Source: Conexibacter sp. S30A1 (GTDB lineage: Bacteria > Actinomycetota > Thermoleophilia > Solirubrobacterales > Solirubrobacteraceae). Taken from it: a stretch of DNA of 64,000 nucleotides. The translations under genes and the position numbers were made by a program. Under the pieces are notes generated by a model. That model ran no database searches, had not been told where the DNA came from, and saw only the letters and a program-made list of their open reading frames with translations. Every line of letters starts with the position of its first letter. Positions within the stretch are counted from its first letter, which is position 1. Location: the NCBI RefSeq assembly GCF_023330665.1, contig NZ_CP097127.1, positions 186,001-250,000 on the forward strand. The letters are read 5' to 3'. Below are positions 40,792 to 49,136 of this stretch, one piece after another.

Positions 40792-41534
40792 GTGAGCTCC
40801 CCAGTCGCGGCGACGAGCGCGTCGAAGAGCTCCAGCAGGTCAGGAGCGCGTGCCGAGATTGTCGCGCGTTGCCGCGCGACAATCTCGGCATCGCCACGGG
40901 CCACCGGCCCGGTCAGGGCCCGCTTCGGACCGAGCGCCAGCCAGTTCTCGACCGTCTGGCGCACGAGCGGCGCGAGCATCTCGCGGCTCAGGCCGGCGCT
41001 TGCCCCGAGCCGTTCGGCCGCGGCCTCGAGCGTGACCAGGAAGTTGGAGGCGATGCAGGCGGCGGCGTGGTAGGCGACGCGGTCCTCGCGCGCGATCCGC
41101 ACAGGGCTTATCGCCAGGGCGCGGGCCAGTTCCTCAGCGAGCGCCAGCGCGCGGTCGCTGCTGGCGTCGAGCGCCGCCGTGACGCCTCGCAGACTGCCTC
41201 CGGGCAGACCGGCTTCTTGGCCGGTGAAGGTCATCAGCGGGTGCAGCGAGAAGCACTCGCGAGGGGCGAGCGGCTCGAGACCCAGGGCGCCGGAGCAGTG
41301 CCCGGCGATCACGCCTGGGGCGAGCGCAGCAGCGGCCGCCGCAATCTCGCGGTCGGGCACGCACAACAGCGCAACCTCGCAGCCCGCGGCGTCGGCACCC
41401 CGGCCCAACGGCCCAACCGCTTCCAGGGTTGGATTAGCGGCTGCGCGCAGGGCGGAGATCAGGGCGCAGCCGAGCCGGCCGGCGCCCACGATCGCGATCC
41501 GGCGCCCGCTGCCGGTGGTTTCTGTGGCTGGCAT
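40788..41534 (-). CDS. Rossmann-fold DUF2520 oxidoreductase-like protein
   Basis: The 248-residue protein has an NAD(P)-binding start IAIVGAGRLGCALISAL, LLCVPDREIAAAA, HCSGALGLEPL and the conserved SLHPLMTF, followed by the all-helical DUF2520 domain (AACIASNFLVTLEAAAERL). This family often precedes panC in actinobacteria; its reaction is not established, though a ketopantoate-reductase-like activity is a reasonable guess. AGGAGA lies just before ATG 41534. Its 3' part holds a perfect 18-bp inverted repeat. Confidence 0.85.
   Translation of the reverse strand: MPATETTGSGRRIAIVGAGRLGCALISALRAAANPTLEAVGPLGRGADAAGCEVALLCVPDREIAAAAAALAPGVIAGHCSGALGLEPLAPRECFSLHPLMTFTGQEAGLPGGSLRGVTAALDASSDRALALAEELARALAISPVRIAREDRVAYHAAACIASNFLVTLEAAAERLGASAGLSREMLAPLVRQTVENWLALGPKRALTGPVARGDAEIVARQRATISARAPDLLELFDALVAATGELT
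40851..40890. repeat. Perfect 18-bp inverted repeat, 4-base loop
   Basis: Arms 40851-40868 and 40873-40890 are exact reverse complements around TTGC. The hairpin is within codons near the 3' end of the DUF2520 gene, about 60 bp before panC, and encodes part of EIVARQRATISAR. Confidence 0.95.
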
Positions 41535-41583
41535 CTCTCCTGGTCCATCCCTCTGAAACGAGGTGACGGCCTGTCTGAGATGT

Positions 41584-41589
41584 TACCGT
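41584..41589 (+). promoter_or_regulatory. -10 element TACCGT of the UDG gene
   Basis: TACCGT ends 6 bp before the ATG, as expected for a leaderless transcript. It lies in a 61-bp divergent spacer shared with the DUF2520-panCB operon, for which TAACAT can be read on the other strand. Confidence 0.4.
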
Positions 41590-41595
41590 CGTGGC

Positions 41596-42261
41596 ATGGC
41601 AAGCGCAGCGGAGCGTCGTGAGCTGCTGAGAGCCGTCTACCACGAGGCCAGGGGCTGTGTCGCCTGCAAGCTGCACGAGACACGCACGAACGTGGTCTTC
41701 GGCGCGGGCAACGCCGACGCCGAGCTGATGTTCGTGGGTGAGGCGCCAGGCGCCAACGAGGATCTCCAAGGGCTGCCGTTCGTGGGGCAGGCGGGGCGGC
41801 TGTTGGCGCAGTTGCTCGAGGAGATCGGCATGGTGCGCGACGACGTGTTCATCGCCAACACACTCAAGTGCCGGCCGCCGGGAAACCGTGATCCGTATCC
41901 GCACGAGCTGGATGCGTGTCGGCACTTCTTGGACAGGCAGTTGGAGCTGATCGAGCCGACGATGGTCTGCACGCTCGGCAACTTCGCGACCAAGCTGCTG
42001 CGCGGTGAGCCGACGGGGATCTCAAGGATCCACGGCCAGGCCGAGGTCCGCGCGATCGGTCCGCGCACCGTGCGCCTCTATCCGCTCTATCACCCAGCGG
42101 CTGCGCTGTACACGCCGTCGACGCTTGCGATGCTGCGTGAGGACTTCCACCGCATCCCGGAAATCCTCGCACTCGGGCCGCCTGCGCCGGCTGTGGAACC
42201 TGCGCCGCCTGTTCCGCCGCCGACACTTGCGGCGGAACAGGATCAGCTTGGCCTGTTTTAG
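41596..42261 (+). CDS. Family 4 uracil-DNA glycosylase
   Basis: The 221-residue protein has the family 4 features: iron-sulfur cysteines in GCVACKLHETR, LKCRPPGNRDP and the following ACRHFL, motif A GEAPGANED, and motif B YHPAAALY. It removes uracil from DNA. A proline-rich C-terminal tail ending DQLGLF is a possible clamp-binding peptide. ATG 41596 is preferred over a longer frame starting at 41563. Confidence 0.94.
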   Translation: MASAAERRELLRAVYHEARGCVACKLHETRTNVVFGAGNADAELMFVGEAPGANEDLQGLPFVGQAGRLLAQLLEEIGMVRDDVFIANTLKCRPPGNRDPYPHELDACRHFLDRQLELIEPTMVCTLGNFATKLLRGEPTGISRIHGQAEVRAIGPRTVRLYPLYHPAAALYTPSTLAMLREDFHRIPEILALGPPAPAVEPAPPVPPPTLAAEQDQLGLF

Positions 42262-42273
42262 TGCCCCGCTGCA

Positions 42274-42279
42274 TAGACT
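42274..42279 (+). promoter_or_regulatory. -10 element TAGACT of tsaE
   Basis: TAGACT ends 8 bp before ATG 42288, so the in-frame GTG at 42261 would not be transcribed from it. The same hexamer and spacing precede hisIE. Confidence 0.45.
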
Positions 42280-42287
42280 CCTCTCGG

Positions 42288-42728
42288 ATGGTCAGCCTGC
42301 CGTTCAGCACTACCAGCGCGAGTGCGGTTGAGACTGAGCGCATTGCCGCGACGCTCTCGGCGCGCCTTGTGCCGGGCGACATCGTCCTGATCAGCGGCGA
42401 GCTGGGGGCCGGCAAAACCACCTTCGTGCGTGGCGCCGCGCGCGCGCTGGGCGTGGCCGATCCGGTCACAAGCCCGACCTTCACGGTCGGCCAGCGCTAC
42501 AGCGCGGCGCAGCCCCTCCAGTACGTGGCTCACGTCGATCTCTATCGCCTCGCCTCGCTTGAACACGAGGACCCAGATCTGCTCGCCGACTACACCGGCG
42601 CAGCGATCGTCACCTTTGTCGAGTGGCCTGCCGCTGGGCGCGAGTGGCTCGAAGGACTCGGGCGCGTCGCGATGCGTGTCACGCTCGCGCATCTTGGCGG
42701 CGAGAGTCGGAGCATCGAAGCCGCATGA
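42288..42728 (+). CDS. tsaE: tRNA t6A synthesis ATPase TsaE
   Basis: The 146-residue P-loop protein has SGELGAGKTTFVRGAARALG, SPTFTVGQRY and HVDLYRL, with a late VEWP. It drives the TsaB-TsaD complex cycle in threonylcarbamoylation of A37 in ANN-decoding tRNAs. It overlaps tsaB by 4 bp. Confidence 0.94.
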   Translation: MVSLPFSTTSASAVETERIAATLSARLVPGDIVLISGELGAGKTTFVRGAARALGVADPVTSPTFTVGQRYSAAQPLQYVAHVDLYRLASLEHEDPDLLADYTGAAIVTFVEWPAAGREWLEGLGRVAMRVTLAHLGGESRSIEAA

Positions 42729-43450
42729 GAGTGCTCGCCTTTGACACCGCGACGGCGCTGACCGCGGTGGCGCTGCAGGACATTGACGACGAGGCCAACG
42801 CCTGTCTGCGCGAGGTGGTGGACCTGGCTGCGGTGGACGAGCCGGTGCCCGGTGGTCGTCCCAACCACGCGCGCCGTCTGCTCGCGCTCGTGCACGAGCT
42901 GCTCGATGGTTCGGGCGCCGGCTGGGAGCGAGTTGACAGGCTCGCCGTGGGGATCGGGCCGGGCACCTTCACCGGGCTTCGCATCGGCATTGCCACGGCG
43001 CAGGCGCTGGCCACCAGCACCGGTCTGCCGCTGGTGGGTGTCTCGTCGCTTCGTGCGCTTGCGCTGGGGTCGGCTGCGCATCAGCGTCCGGTTCTGGCGG
43101 TGCTGGATGCGCGTCGTGGCGAGGCGTATCTGGCTGGCTGGGCTCCGGGGCAGGATCCGCTGGACGCGCAGGGCGCGTGGCCTGCGCAGGTGCTCTCGCC
43201 GGAGCGCCTGGCGCTTATAGCGGCGCAGGCTGCGCAGCGGCACGGTCACCCGCTGGCCGTCGGCGATGGCGCTGTCAGATATCGGGCGGCGCTTGAGAGC
43301 GCTGGCGTTGAGGTCCCGCCGGATCACTCCGTGCGGCACCGGATAAGCGCTCGTCAGCACTGCCGGATCGCCGCGCTGGCAACGCCGGCGGCGGCCAGCG
43401 TGGAGCCGGAGTACCTGCGTGCGCCTGACGCGGAGCCGGTCCACGGATGA
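42725..43450 (+). CDS. tsaB: tRNA t6A complex subunit TsaB
   Basis: The 241-residue ASKHA-fold protein begins VLAFDTATALTAVAL and has GIGPGTFTGLRIGIATAQALA, the TsaB hallmark, and LDARRGEAYLAGW. TsaB is the non-catalytic partner of TsaD. ATG 42725 overlaps tsaE; the C-terminus EPEYLRAPDAEPVHG is family-typical. It overlaps rimI by 4 bp. Confidence 0.94.
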   Translation: MRVLAFDTATALTAVALQDIDDEANACLREVVDLAAVDEPVPGGRPNHARRLLALVHELLDGSGAGWERVDRLAVGIGPGTFTGLRIGIATAQALATSTGLPLVGVSSLRALALGSAAHQRPVLAVLDARRGEAYLAGWAPGQDPLDAQGAWPAQVLSPERLALIAAQAAQRHGHPLAVGDGAVRYRAALESAGVEVPPDHSVRHRISARQHCRIAALATPAAASVEPEYLRAPDAEPVHG

Positions 43451-43926
43451 GCACGCCTGAACGCGACCAGACGCCCACCGTCGCGGTGCGGCCGCTCAAC
43501 TTCAGCGATCTGCCGCAGGTGATCGCAATCGAACGCCGGGCCTTTCCCGCGCCCTGGTCGCTGTCAATGTTCGTGCTCGAGCTCTCCAAGCCATCGGAGA
43601 TAGCGCTGGCGGCGCGGCGCGGCGGCCGACTCGTCGGCTACGTGATCTGTGCCCGTTACGACGAGGCGCTGCACATCATGAATATCGCCGTGGACCCCGC
43701 CCACCGGCGCAGCGGCGTCGCCAGTGCGCTGCTGGAGGAGGTGATCGCCAGGGGCGGTGTCGACGGCTCCTACACGCTTGAGGTGCGCGTCTCCAACACC
43801 GGTGCAATCTCGCTGTATGAGCGCTACGGCTTTCGCGGCGTCGGTACCCGACCCCGCTACTACGCCGATAACGGTGAGGACGCGATCATCATGTGGCGCG
43901 CGATTGGCGCGCCCTGGGAGGCCTAA
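43447..43926 (+). CDS. rimI: Ribosomal-protein S18-alanine N-acetyltransferase-like (RimI)
   Basis: The 159-residue GNAT enzyme has IERRAFPAPWSLSMF, the acetyl-CoA loop NIAVDPAHRRSGVASALLEEV and NTGAISLYERYGFRGVGTRPRYY. Position between tsaB and tsaD is the usual one for rimI. RimI acetylates protein N-termini; other GNAT targets remain possible. Confidence 0.9.
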   Translation: MSTPERDQTPTVAVRPLNFSDLPQVIAIERRAFPAPWSLSMFVLELSKPSEIALAARRGGRLVGYVICARYDEALHIMNIAVDPAHRRSGVASALLEEVIARGGVDGSYTLEVRVSNTGAISLYERYGFRGVGTRPRYYADNGEDAIIMWRAIGAPWEA

Positions 43927-43927
43927 G

Positions 43928-44917
43928 GTGATCCTCGCGATCGAAACGAGCTGCGACGACACCTGCGTGGCCCTCATCACCCCAGACGGCGAGATCCGCG
44001 CAAACGTGATCAGCTCGCAACACGTGCATGACCGCTTCGGTGGCGTGGTGCCGGAGATCGCCTCGCGTCAGCATCTGTCGCTCCTGCCGGTCGTGGTTTC
44101 GCAGGCGCTGGCGGTGGCCGGCGCGACGCTCGACGACGTGACGCTGGTGGCCGCGACCCGCGGCCCCGGCCTGGTTGCCGCGCTGCTCGTGGGCTTCAGC
44201 GCCGGCAAGGCGATCGCGGCTGCACGCGAGCTGCCGTTCGCTGCCGTCGACCATCTGCACGGGCATCTCGCCGCGAGCTTTCTGGCTCCAGCCCGGTTCG
44301 AGCCGCCGTTTCTCGCGCTGATCGCGAGCGGCGGGCACACACTGTTGGCTGACGTGCGCGACCACGGCCCCGTGCAGCAGTTGCTCGGACAGACGCTGGA
44401 CGATGCCGCCGGCGAGGCGTTCGACAAGGGGGCGCGCCTACTCGGGCTCGGCTATCCGGGCGGCGCGGCCCTCGAAGCGCTGGCCGCTGAGGGCGACCCC
44501 GGCGCCTTTCCGTTCCCGACCGCCCGGCGGATGCAAAGTCTCGATTTCTCCTTCGCCGGGCTGAAGACCGCGCTGCTCTACAAGGTGCGCGAGCTCGGAG
44601 AGCCGGAGACACAGCGTCGCCGGGCGGATCTGGCTGCGTCATACCAGCACGCGATTGTCGAGACGCTCATGATCCGAGTCCGGCGGGCGCTCGAGGCGAC
44701 GGGCGCCACGCGGCTGGCGATCGGTGGCGGCGTAGCGGCCAACGGGGCGCTCCGGGCCGCGCTCCAGCAACTGGGCGTAGAGCTGCAGATCCCCGCCGCC
44801 GAGCTCTGCACCGACAACGCGGCGATGATCGCCAGCGCCGCACGCTACACACCCGCATCTCCCTTCCCGGCCTACCTGGAACTGGACGTCTACTCCAGCG
44901 GCGAACGCCCGCAGTGA
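43928..44917 (+). CDS. tsaD: tRNA t6A transferase TsaD
   Basis: The 329-residue catalytic subunit has LAIETSCDDTCVALI, GVVPEIASRQH, the metal site HLHGHLAASF (two His), ASGGHT, and GGGVAANGALR. It transfers threonylcarbamoyl to tRNA A37. GTG 43928 directly follows the rimI stop; the longer open frame upstream is a rimI shadow. With tsaE and tsaB it forms a nearly complete t6A operon lacking only tsaC. Confidence 0.96.
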   Translation: MILAIETSCDDTCVALITPDGEIRANVISSQHVHDRFGGVVPEIASRQHLSLLPVVVSQALAVAGATLDDVTLVAATRGPGLVAALLVGFSAGKAIAAARELPFAAVDHLHGHLAASFLAPARFEPPFLALIASGGHTLLADVRDHGPVQQLLGQTLDDAAGEAFDKGARLLGLGYPGGAALEALAAEGDPGAFPFPTARRMQSLDFSFAGLKTALLYKVRELGEPETQRRRADLAASYQHAIVETLMIRVRRALEATGATRLAIGGGVAANGALRAALQQLGVELQIPAAELCTDNAAMIASAARYTPASPFPAYLELDVYSSGERPQ

Positions 44918-45159
44918 CACGAGTCACGCTCTACACCAGGCCGGGATGCCACCTCTGCGAGGAAGCGCTGCTGGTGGTGCGTCGGGTCCGCCAGCGAGTC
45001 CCATTCGAGCTCGAGCAACTCGACATCGAGTCGGACGATCGCCTGTTCGCGCGCTACCTTGAGCGGATTCCGGTCGTCGCGGTGGACGGCCTCGAGTGCT
45101 TCGAGTTCTTCGTCGACGAGCACGAACTCGAACGTGCGCTCGGCCCCGCAGTACAGTGA
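44914..45159 (+). CDS. Glutaredoxin-like small thiol protein
   Basis: The 81-residue thioredoxin-fold protein has VTLYTRPGCHLCEEAL (CHLC active site), RIPVVAVDG with the cis-Pro and a helical C-terminus; it fits the DUF836 glutaredoxin-like family. It overlaps tsaD by 4 bp and precedes rex by 9 bp, a common actinobacterial pairing. Confidence 0.88.
   Translation: MTRVTLYTRPGCHLCEEALLVVRRVRQRVPFELEQLDIESDDRLFARYLERIPVVAVDGLECFEFFVDEHELERALGPAVQ
45152..45157 (+). promoter_or_regulatory. -10 element TACAGT before rex
   Basis: TACAGT lies in the last codons of the glutaredoxin gene and ends 11 bp before the rex ATG, suggesting rex also has its own promoter. Confidence 0.35.
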
Positions 45160-45168
45160 CGCGTTGAA

Positions 45169-45819
45169 ATGACCGATGCGGGACGGGAAGACGCGGGCGC
45201 CGGCGAACGGCTCGGCCTCGGTGTGGCGGCACGTATGTCTCGCTACCTGATGGTGCTCACACAGGCGCGCAAGATGGGCAGTCTGACGATCAGCTCACAG
45301 CAGCTCGCCGACTACACGCACGTGAACTCAACGCAGATTCGCCGCGACCTCTCCGGCTTCGGCAAGTTCGGCAAACGAGGAGTGGGCTACAACGTTGAGG
45401 CGCTGATTGCTGAGATCCGTCAGATCCTGCGCACCTCCGAGCAGCACAACATTGCCCTCTTTGGCGCCGGGAATCTGGGAACGGCGATCGCCGGCTCGGA
45501 CATCTTCGCCGACCACGGGTTCAACGTGGTCGCGCTGTTCGACACCGACCCCGATAAGGTCGGTACCCGTGTCGGCAACCTCGTCGTAAGCCATTACGAC
45601 GGCATGCGCGAGGCGATCCGCGATAACGACGTGGTCGTAGCGGTCTTGGCGGTACCGTCAGATGTGGCTCAGAGGGTTGCCGACGATCTGGTGGCGTCCG
45701 GGATGCGGGTCATCTTCAACTACACCGAGCGCCTGTTGCGGACGCCCCCCGAGGTCACCGTGCATACGTCGAGCCCGGCGGTCGACCTGCTCTACGCGCT
45801 CTACTTCTACCTGGTGTGA
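45169..45819 (+). CDS. rex: Redox-sensing transcriptional repressor Rex
   Basis: The 216-residue protein has an N-terminal winged helix (SRYLMVLTQARKMG, NSTQIRRDLSGFGKFGKRGVGY) and a Rossmann domain (NIALFGAGNLGTAIAG) that senses NADH/NAD+. Rex represses fermentation and respiratory genes when NADH is low. The usual downstream hemA is replaced by a YbdK-type ligase. Confidence 0.96.
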   Translation: MTDAGREDAGAGERLGLGVAARMSRYLMVLTQARKMGSLTISSQQLADYTHVNSTQIRRDLSGFGKFGKRGVGYNVEALIAEIRQILRTSEQHNIALFGAGNLGTAIAGSDIFADHGFNVVALFDTDPDKVGTRVGNLVVSHYDGMREAIRDNDVVVAVLAVPSDVAQRVADDLVASGMRVIFNYTERLLRTPPEVTVHTSSPAVDLLYALYFYLV

Positions 45820-46979
45820 GCAACATCGACCTGGACAGTGGCTTTGCCCGCTTCGAGCAGGCAACGGACTTCAGTGTGGGCCTCGAGGAGGAGTTCTCGA
45901 TCCTCGACGCGGGGAGTCTCGATCTGACCCAGCGCTTCGAGGATCTGCTTGCGGCGGCCGGCAAGGATCCGATCCTCGCGGAGGCGGTGGCTGGGGAGCT
46001 GATCTCCTCCGAGATTGAGATTCGCTCGGGACGCGGTGAGACGCATGCTCAGGCACTCGAGTTGCAGCGGGAGGTCAGGCGTCGGCTGTTCGCGGTGGCG
46101 CGCGCGCAGGGCGTTAGGCTGGGCGCCACCGGCACCCACCCCTGGGCCGATTACCGCAGGCAACGGATCATCAACACAGACCACTACCACCGTGTCGAGG
46201 ACGGTCTCAAATACGTCGCCTGGCGCAACAACACCTTCTCGACGCACGTGCATGTGGGCATCCGCGGCGCCGACCGAGCGGTTGCAGTCTGCGACCGGTT
46301 GCGCCCGGTGTTGCCGATGCTGTTGGCGATCTCGGCCAACTCGCCGTTTCTGGAGGGTCGTGACACGGGCCTTCACAGCGTGCGCTCGCAGATCTTCACC
46401 AAGAGCTTCCCGCGCTGCGGGGTCCCGGATGCTTTCGGTGACTGGACGAGCTTCGCCGACTACATCAGCTTCCTGGTCAACACGCGCTCGATCGTCGAGT
46501 ACACCCAGGTTTGGTGGTCGGTGCGGCCGCACCTGGCCTACGGCACGGTGGAGGTGCGGATCTGCGACACGCAGGTCACGGCCGGCGAATCGGCGGCGCT
46601 CTCCGCGCTGATCCTCGCCTGCGTCGCGCAGGCGGCGCGCGACGTCGACGAGCGTCGCCCACACCGTGACCTGCCGCCGCGTTTGATCGAGGAAAACATG
46701 TGGCGGGCAATCCGGCATGGGCTCGACGGCCAGCTACTCGACCTCGAACGGGCGACGGCGTATCCGGCGCGCGCGGCGATTGACCGGTTGCTCGCATGGA
46801 CCGAGCCGGTACGCTCAGAGCTGGGCCTCACGGTTGAACTTCCGGCGGCCAACGGTGCCCAGCGCCAGCGTACCCTGCTGGCAGGAGGCGCGACGCTCGA
46901 GGAGGCGTTTGCGGTGACGGTTGCGGAGACGGAGCGTACCTATGCTGGAAGCGCTCAAAACACCCTGGAGGTGAACTGA
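45816..46979 (+). CDS. YbdK-type carboxylate-amine ligase (GCS2 family)
   Basis: The 387-residue protein has the glutamate-cysteine-ligase type 2 fold: FSVGLEEEFSILD, SSEIEIRSGRGET, GATGTHPWADY, THVHVGI, ISANSPF and TVEVRICDTQ. Family members have weak glutamate-cysteine ligase activity; the true role is often unclear. GTG 45816 overlaps rex by 4 bp, hinting at a redox-linked thiol role. Confidence 0.9.
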   Translation: MSNIDLDSGFARFEQATDFSVGLEEEFSILDAGSLDLTQRFEDLLAAAGKDPILAEAVAGELISSEIEIRSGRGETHAQALELQREVRRRLFAVARAQGVRLGATGTHPWADYRRQRIINTDHYHRVEDGLKYVAWRNNTFSTHVHVGIRGADRAVAVCDRLRPVLPMLLAISANSPFLEGRDTGLHSVRSQIFTKSFPRCGVPDAFGDWTSFADYISFLVNTRSIVEYTQVWWSVRPHLAYGTVEVRICDTQVTAGESAALSALILACVAQAARDVDERRPHRDLPPRLIEENMWRAIRHGLDGQLLDLERATAYPARAAIDRLLAWTEPVRSELGLTVELPAANGAQRQRTLLAGGATLEEAFAVTVAETERTYAGSAQNTLEVN

Positions 46980-47383
46980 TGGCAGCGCAGGCACCAGGCC
47001 CTGGCGAGCTCTCCGAGGAGCAGCTGCGGGTGGCGTACGAACAGGAGATCAAGCGCGTGCGAGTCGAGCACGTGCTGCTCGAGAATGTCGTGACGCTGAT
47101 CAACCTCGGGATGCGGCGGACCGGACTCATGCCCGGCACCGAGGACGAGCGAGACCCCGCCCAGGTGCAGCTCGCGATCGACTCGGTCACAGCGCTGATG
47201 CCGCAGCTCGAGCGCGTCGCGCCTGAGCAGTTGCAGGCCATTCGCGACGCCGTCGCCCAGCTGCAACTCGCCTTCGTGCAGGCGCAGGGCGGCGCCACGA
47301 CGCCTGCCGCGACGGAGCAGCAGCCGGCGGATCCCACTGGGCCTGCACAGCGCAGTGGGCGGCTGTGGGTGCCCGGCCAGTGA
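46979..47383 (+). CDS. DUF1844-like small protein
   Basis: The 134-residue protein is predicted helical, with VEHVLLENVVTLINLGMRRTGLMPG, then VQLAIDSVTALMPQLERV, resembling DUF1844, and a low-complexity Ala/Pro/Gln tail. No catalytic residues are evident. It starts one base inside the preceding stop and belongs to the rex-ligase unit. Function unknown. Confidence 0.7.
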   Translation: MAAQAPGPGELSEEQLRVAYEQEIKRVRVEHVLLENVVTLINLGMRRTGLMPGTEDERDPAQVQLAIDSVTALMPQLERVAPEQLQAIRDAVAQLQLAFVQAQGGATTPAATEQQPADPTGPAQRSGRLWVPGQ

Positions 47384-47390
47384 TCGGCGG

Positions 47391-47396
47391 TACATT
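47391..47396 (+). promoter_or_regulatory. -10 element TACATT of the TrkA pair
   Basis: TACATT ends 6 bp before the first TrkA ATG, the tightest leaderless-type spacing here together with hrcA and UDG. Confidence 0.45.
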
Positions 47397-47402
47397 CCAG
47401 GC

Positions 47403-47825
47403 ATGTTCATCCTGATCGTCGGATGTGGCCGCGTCGGCTCGGCGGTCGCCAAGCGTGCGCTTGACGCCGGCCATGAGGTGTCGGTCATGGACGTCGATCC
47501 GCTGTCGCACGTCCGTCTCGACATCGACGAGACCTCCAGCTGGGAGGACTCTGGTGGCCGTTTCACGGTCGGGACCGCGCTCGAGGTGGACGGTCTGGTT
47601 GCTGCCGGGATCGAGCAGGCAGACGTGTTCATGGCGGCGACCAGCGGCGACAACACGAACCTGGTGATCTCGCAGATCGCACAGCGGCGCTTCCGGGTGC
47701 CGCGCGTGGTGGTGCGTGTCTCGGATCCAGGCCGCGCCGCCTGGTATGCCGAGCAGGGGTTGCAGACGATCTGCCCGACACAGGTCGCCATCGACCAGGC
47801 CGAGCGAGCGCTGCTCGCCGTCTAG
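47403..47825 (+). CDS. TrkA-N domain potassium-uptake regulator
   Basis: The 140-residue protein is a single RCK-N/TrkA-N Rossmann domain: FILIVGCGRVGSAVAKRALDAGHEVSVMD, then GIEQADVFMAATSGDNTNLVISQIA and VRVSDPGRAAWYAEQG. It binds NAD(H) or nucleotides and gates Trk/Ktr transporters. It pairs with the longer TrkA downstream, like CeoB/CeoC of mycobacteria. No TrkH/KtrB is in the window. Confidence 0.9.
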   Translation: MFILIVGCGRVGSAVAKRALDAGHEVSVMDVDPLSHVRLDIDETSSWEDSGGRFTVGTALEVDGLVAAGIEQADVFMAATSGDNTNLVISQIAQRRFRVPRVVVRVSDPGRAAWYAEQGLQTICPTQVAIDQAERALLAV

Positions 47826-47846
47826 GGCAGCTGGAAGCCGAAGCCC

Positions 47847-48518
47847 ATGTATGTGATCATCGCTGGAGCCGGAAAGGTGGGGTGGAACCTCGCGCGTGAG
47901 CTGATCGACAAGGATCGCGAGGTCACGCTGATCGAGCGCAACCACGATCGTTTCCGGGTTGTCGAGCAGGAGCTCGAGCACGTGGTGCAGTACGGCGATG
48001 CGACCGAGCTGTGGGTGCTTGAGCGAGCGGGTATCCAGCGTGCCGACCTGGTGATCGCCGTTACCGGCGATGACGAGGACAACATCCTGATCTGCCAGGT
48101 GGCGAAGGAGAAGTACGGCGTGCAGCGGATCGTTGCGCGCGTCAATAATCCGCGCAACCACCAGCATTTCAAGATGCTGGGGATCCAGCCCGCGGTGTCG
48201 GCGACCCAGCTGATCATGCGTCTGATCGAGCACGAGGTCCCCGAGCACGGGCTGGTGCAACTGCTCGCCTTGGAGGAGGAGCACCTCGAGATCATCGAGC
48301 TTGAGGTGATCGAGGGCTCCCCGGCGGCGGGCAAGCAGATCGAGCAGATCCAGCTGCCCAAGGGCTCGCTTGTGATCTCCGTGCTGCGTTCCGGCCGTGG
48401 TTTCGTGCCGACCCCCAGCGACACGGTCGCGGTGGGCGACCAGGTGCTGCTGATCCTTGACCCCGGCCTCGAGAGCCAGATCACGCCGCTGTTCGCGCCA
48501 GCCACCGTGGCTGACTGA
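47847..48518 (+). CDS. TrkA family potassium-uptake protein (RCK-N + RCK-C)
   Basis: The 223-residue protein has an N-terminal YVIIAGAGKVGWNLARELIDKDREVTLIE nucleotide-binding domain with VIAVTGDDEDNILICQVA, and a C-terminal TrkA-C domain (GSPAAGKQIEQIQLPKGSLVISVLR, DTVAVGDQVLLIL). It likely forms a regulatory ring with the preceding single-domain TrkA. Its stop lies inside the -35 of the sigma-factor promoter. Confidence 0.92.
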   Translation: MYVIIAGAGKVGWNLARELIDKDREVTLIERNHDRFRVVEQELEHVVQYGDATELWVLERAGIQRADLVIAVTGDDEDNILICQVAKEKYGVQRIVARVNNPRNHQHFKMLGIQPAVSATQLIMRLIEHEVPEHGLVQLLALEEEHLEIIELEVIEGSPAAGKQIEQIQLPKGSLVISVLRSGRGFVPTPSDTVAVGDQVLLILDPGLESQITPLFAPATVAD

Positions 48519-48541
48519 TCCAGCTGTGCCGCGTGCGCGTA
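48516..48541 (+). promoter_or_regulatory. Candidate ECF-sigma autoregulatory promoter
   Basis: TGATCC (48516-48521), 16 bp, CGTA (48538-48541), then exactly 10 bp to the sigma-factor ATG. The same arrangement (17-bp spacer) precedes the COG2907 operon at 52057. Similar TGATCC -35 boxes are, as I recall, used by the singlet-oxygen ECF sigma of Rhodobacter. Confidence 0.5.
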
Positions 48542-48551
48542 CTGGGTTGCA

Positions 48552-49136
48552 ATGTTCGGCAACCGGCGCAGCCTCAGGGAGTTAGCTGACGACGATCTGA
48601 TGGCGCGCGTGCGTGAGGGTGACGCCCGCGCCTTCGAGGTGCTGTTCGATCGTCATGGCGGCCCCGCATTCTCGCTCGCCTTTCGCATGTGTGGCTCACG
48701 CGCCCGGGCTGAAGACGTCGTCCAAGAGGCGTTCCTGTCGCTGTGGCGAGCGGGCGGGCGTTATGACCCGTCGCGCGGCAGCGTCCGTAGCTGGGTGCTG
48801 AGCACGGTCCACAACCGCGCGATTGACTCCTTCCGCCGGCAGTCGGCGCGCCCTGCGGGGTCGCTGGAGGAGTCGGGCGCGGCTGAGCGGCTTGCGGCAG
48901 CTGAGTTGACGGAGGTCGAGGTGGAACGGCGCAGCGAGGCCGATCAGCTGCGCCAGGCGCTCGCGAAGCTCCCTGACGAGCAGCGAAAGGTGATCGAGCT
49001 CGCCTACTTTGGGGGCTTCACGCATCAGCAGATCGCCGCGATGCTTGAGCTGCCGGAAGGCACGGTGAAAGGGCGCATGCGACTTGGCCTGGGCAAGCTG
49101 CGTGTGACGTTGACGGAAGTGGGAGTCGTACCATGA
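48552..49136 (+). CDS. ECF RNA polymerase sigma factor
   Basis: The 194-residue protein has sigma region 2 (ARVREGDARAFEVLFDRH, AEDVVQEAFLSLWR, RGSVRSWVLSTVHNRAID) and region 4 (LPDEQRKVIELAYFGGFTHQQIA, PEGTVKGRMRLGLGKLR). The anti-sigma gene overlaps by 4 bp. Likely target promoters in the window are its own and that at 52057, placing it in control of the lipid and photolyase neighbourhood. Confidence 0.95.
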   Translation: MFGNRRSLRELADDDLMARVREGDARAFEVLFDRHGGPAFSLAFRMCGSRARAEDVVQEAFLSLWRAGGRYDPSRGSVRSWVLSTVHNRAIDSFRRQSARPAGSLEESGAAERLAAAELTEVEVERRSEADQLRQALAKLPDEQRKVIELAYFGGFTHQQIAAMLELPEGTVKGRMRLGLGKLRVTLTEVGVVP

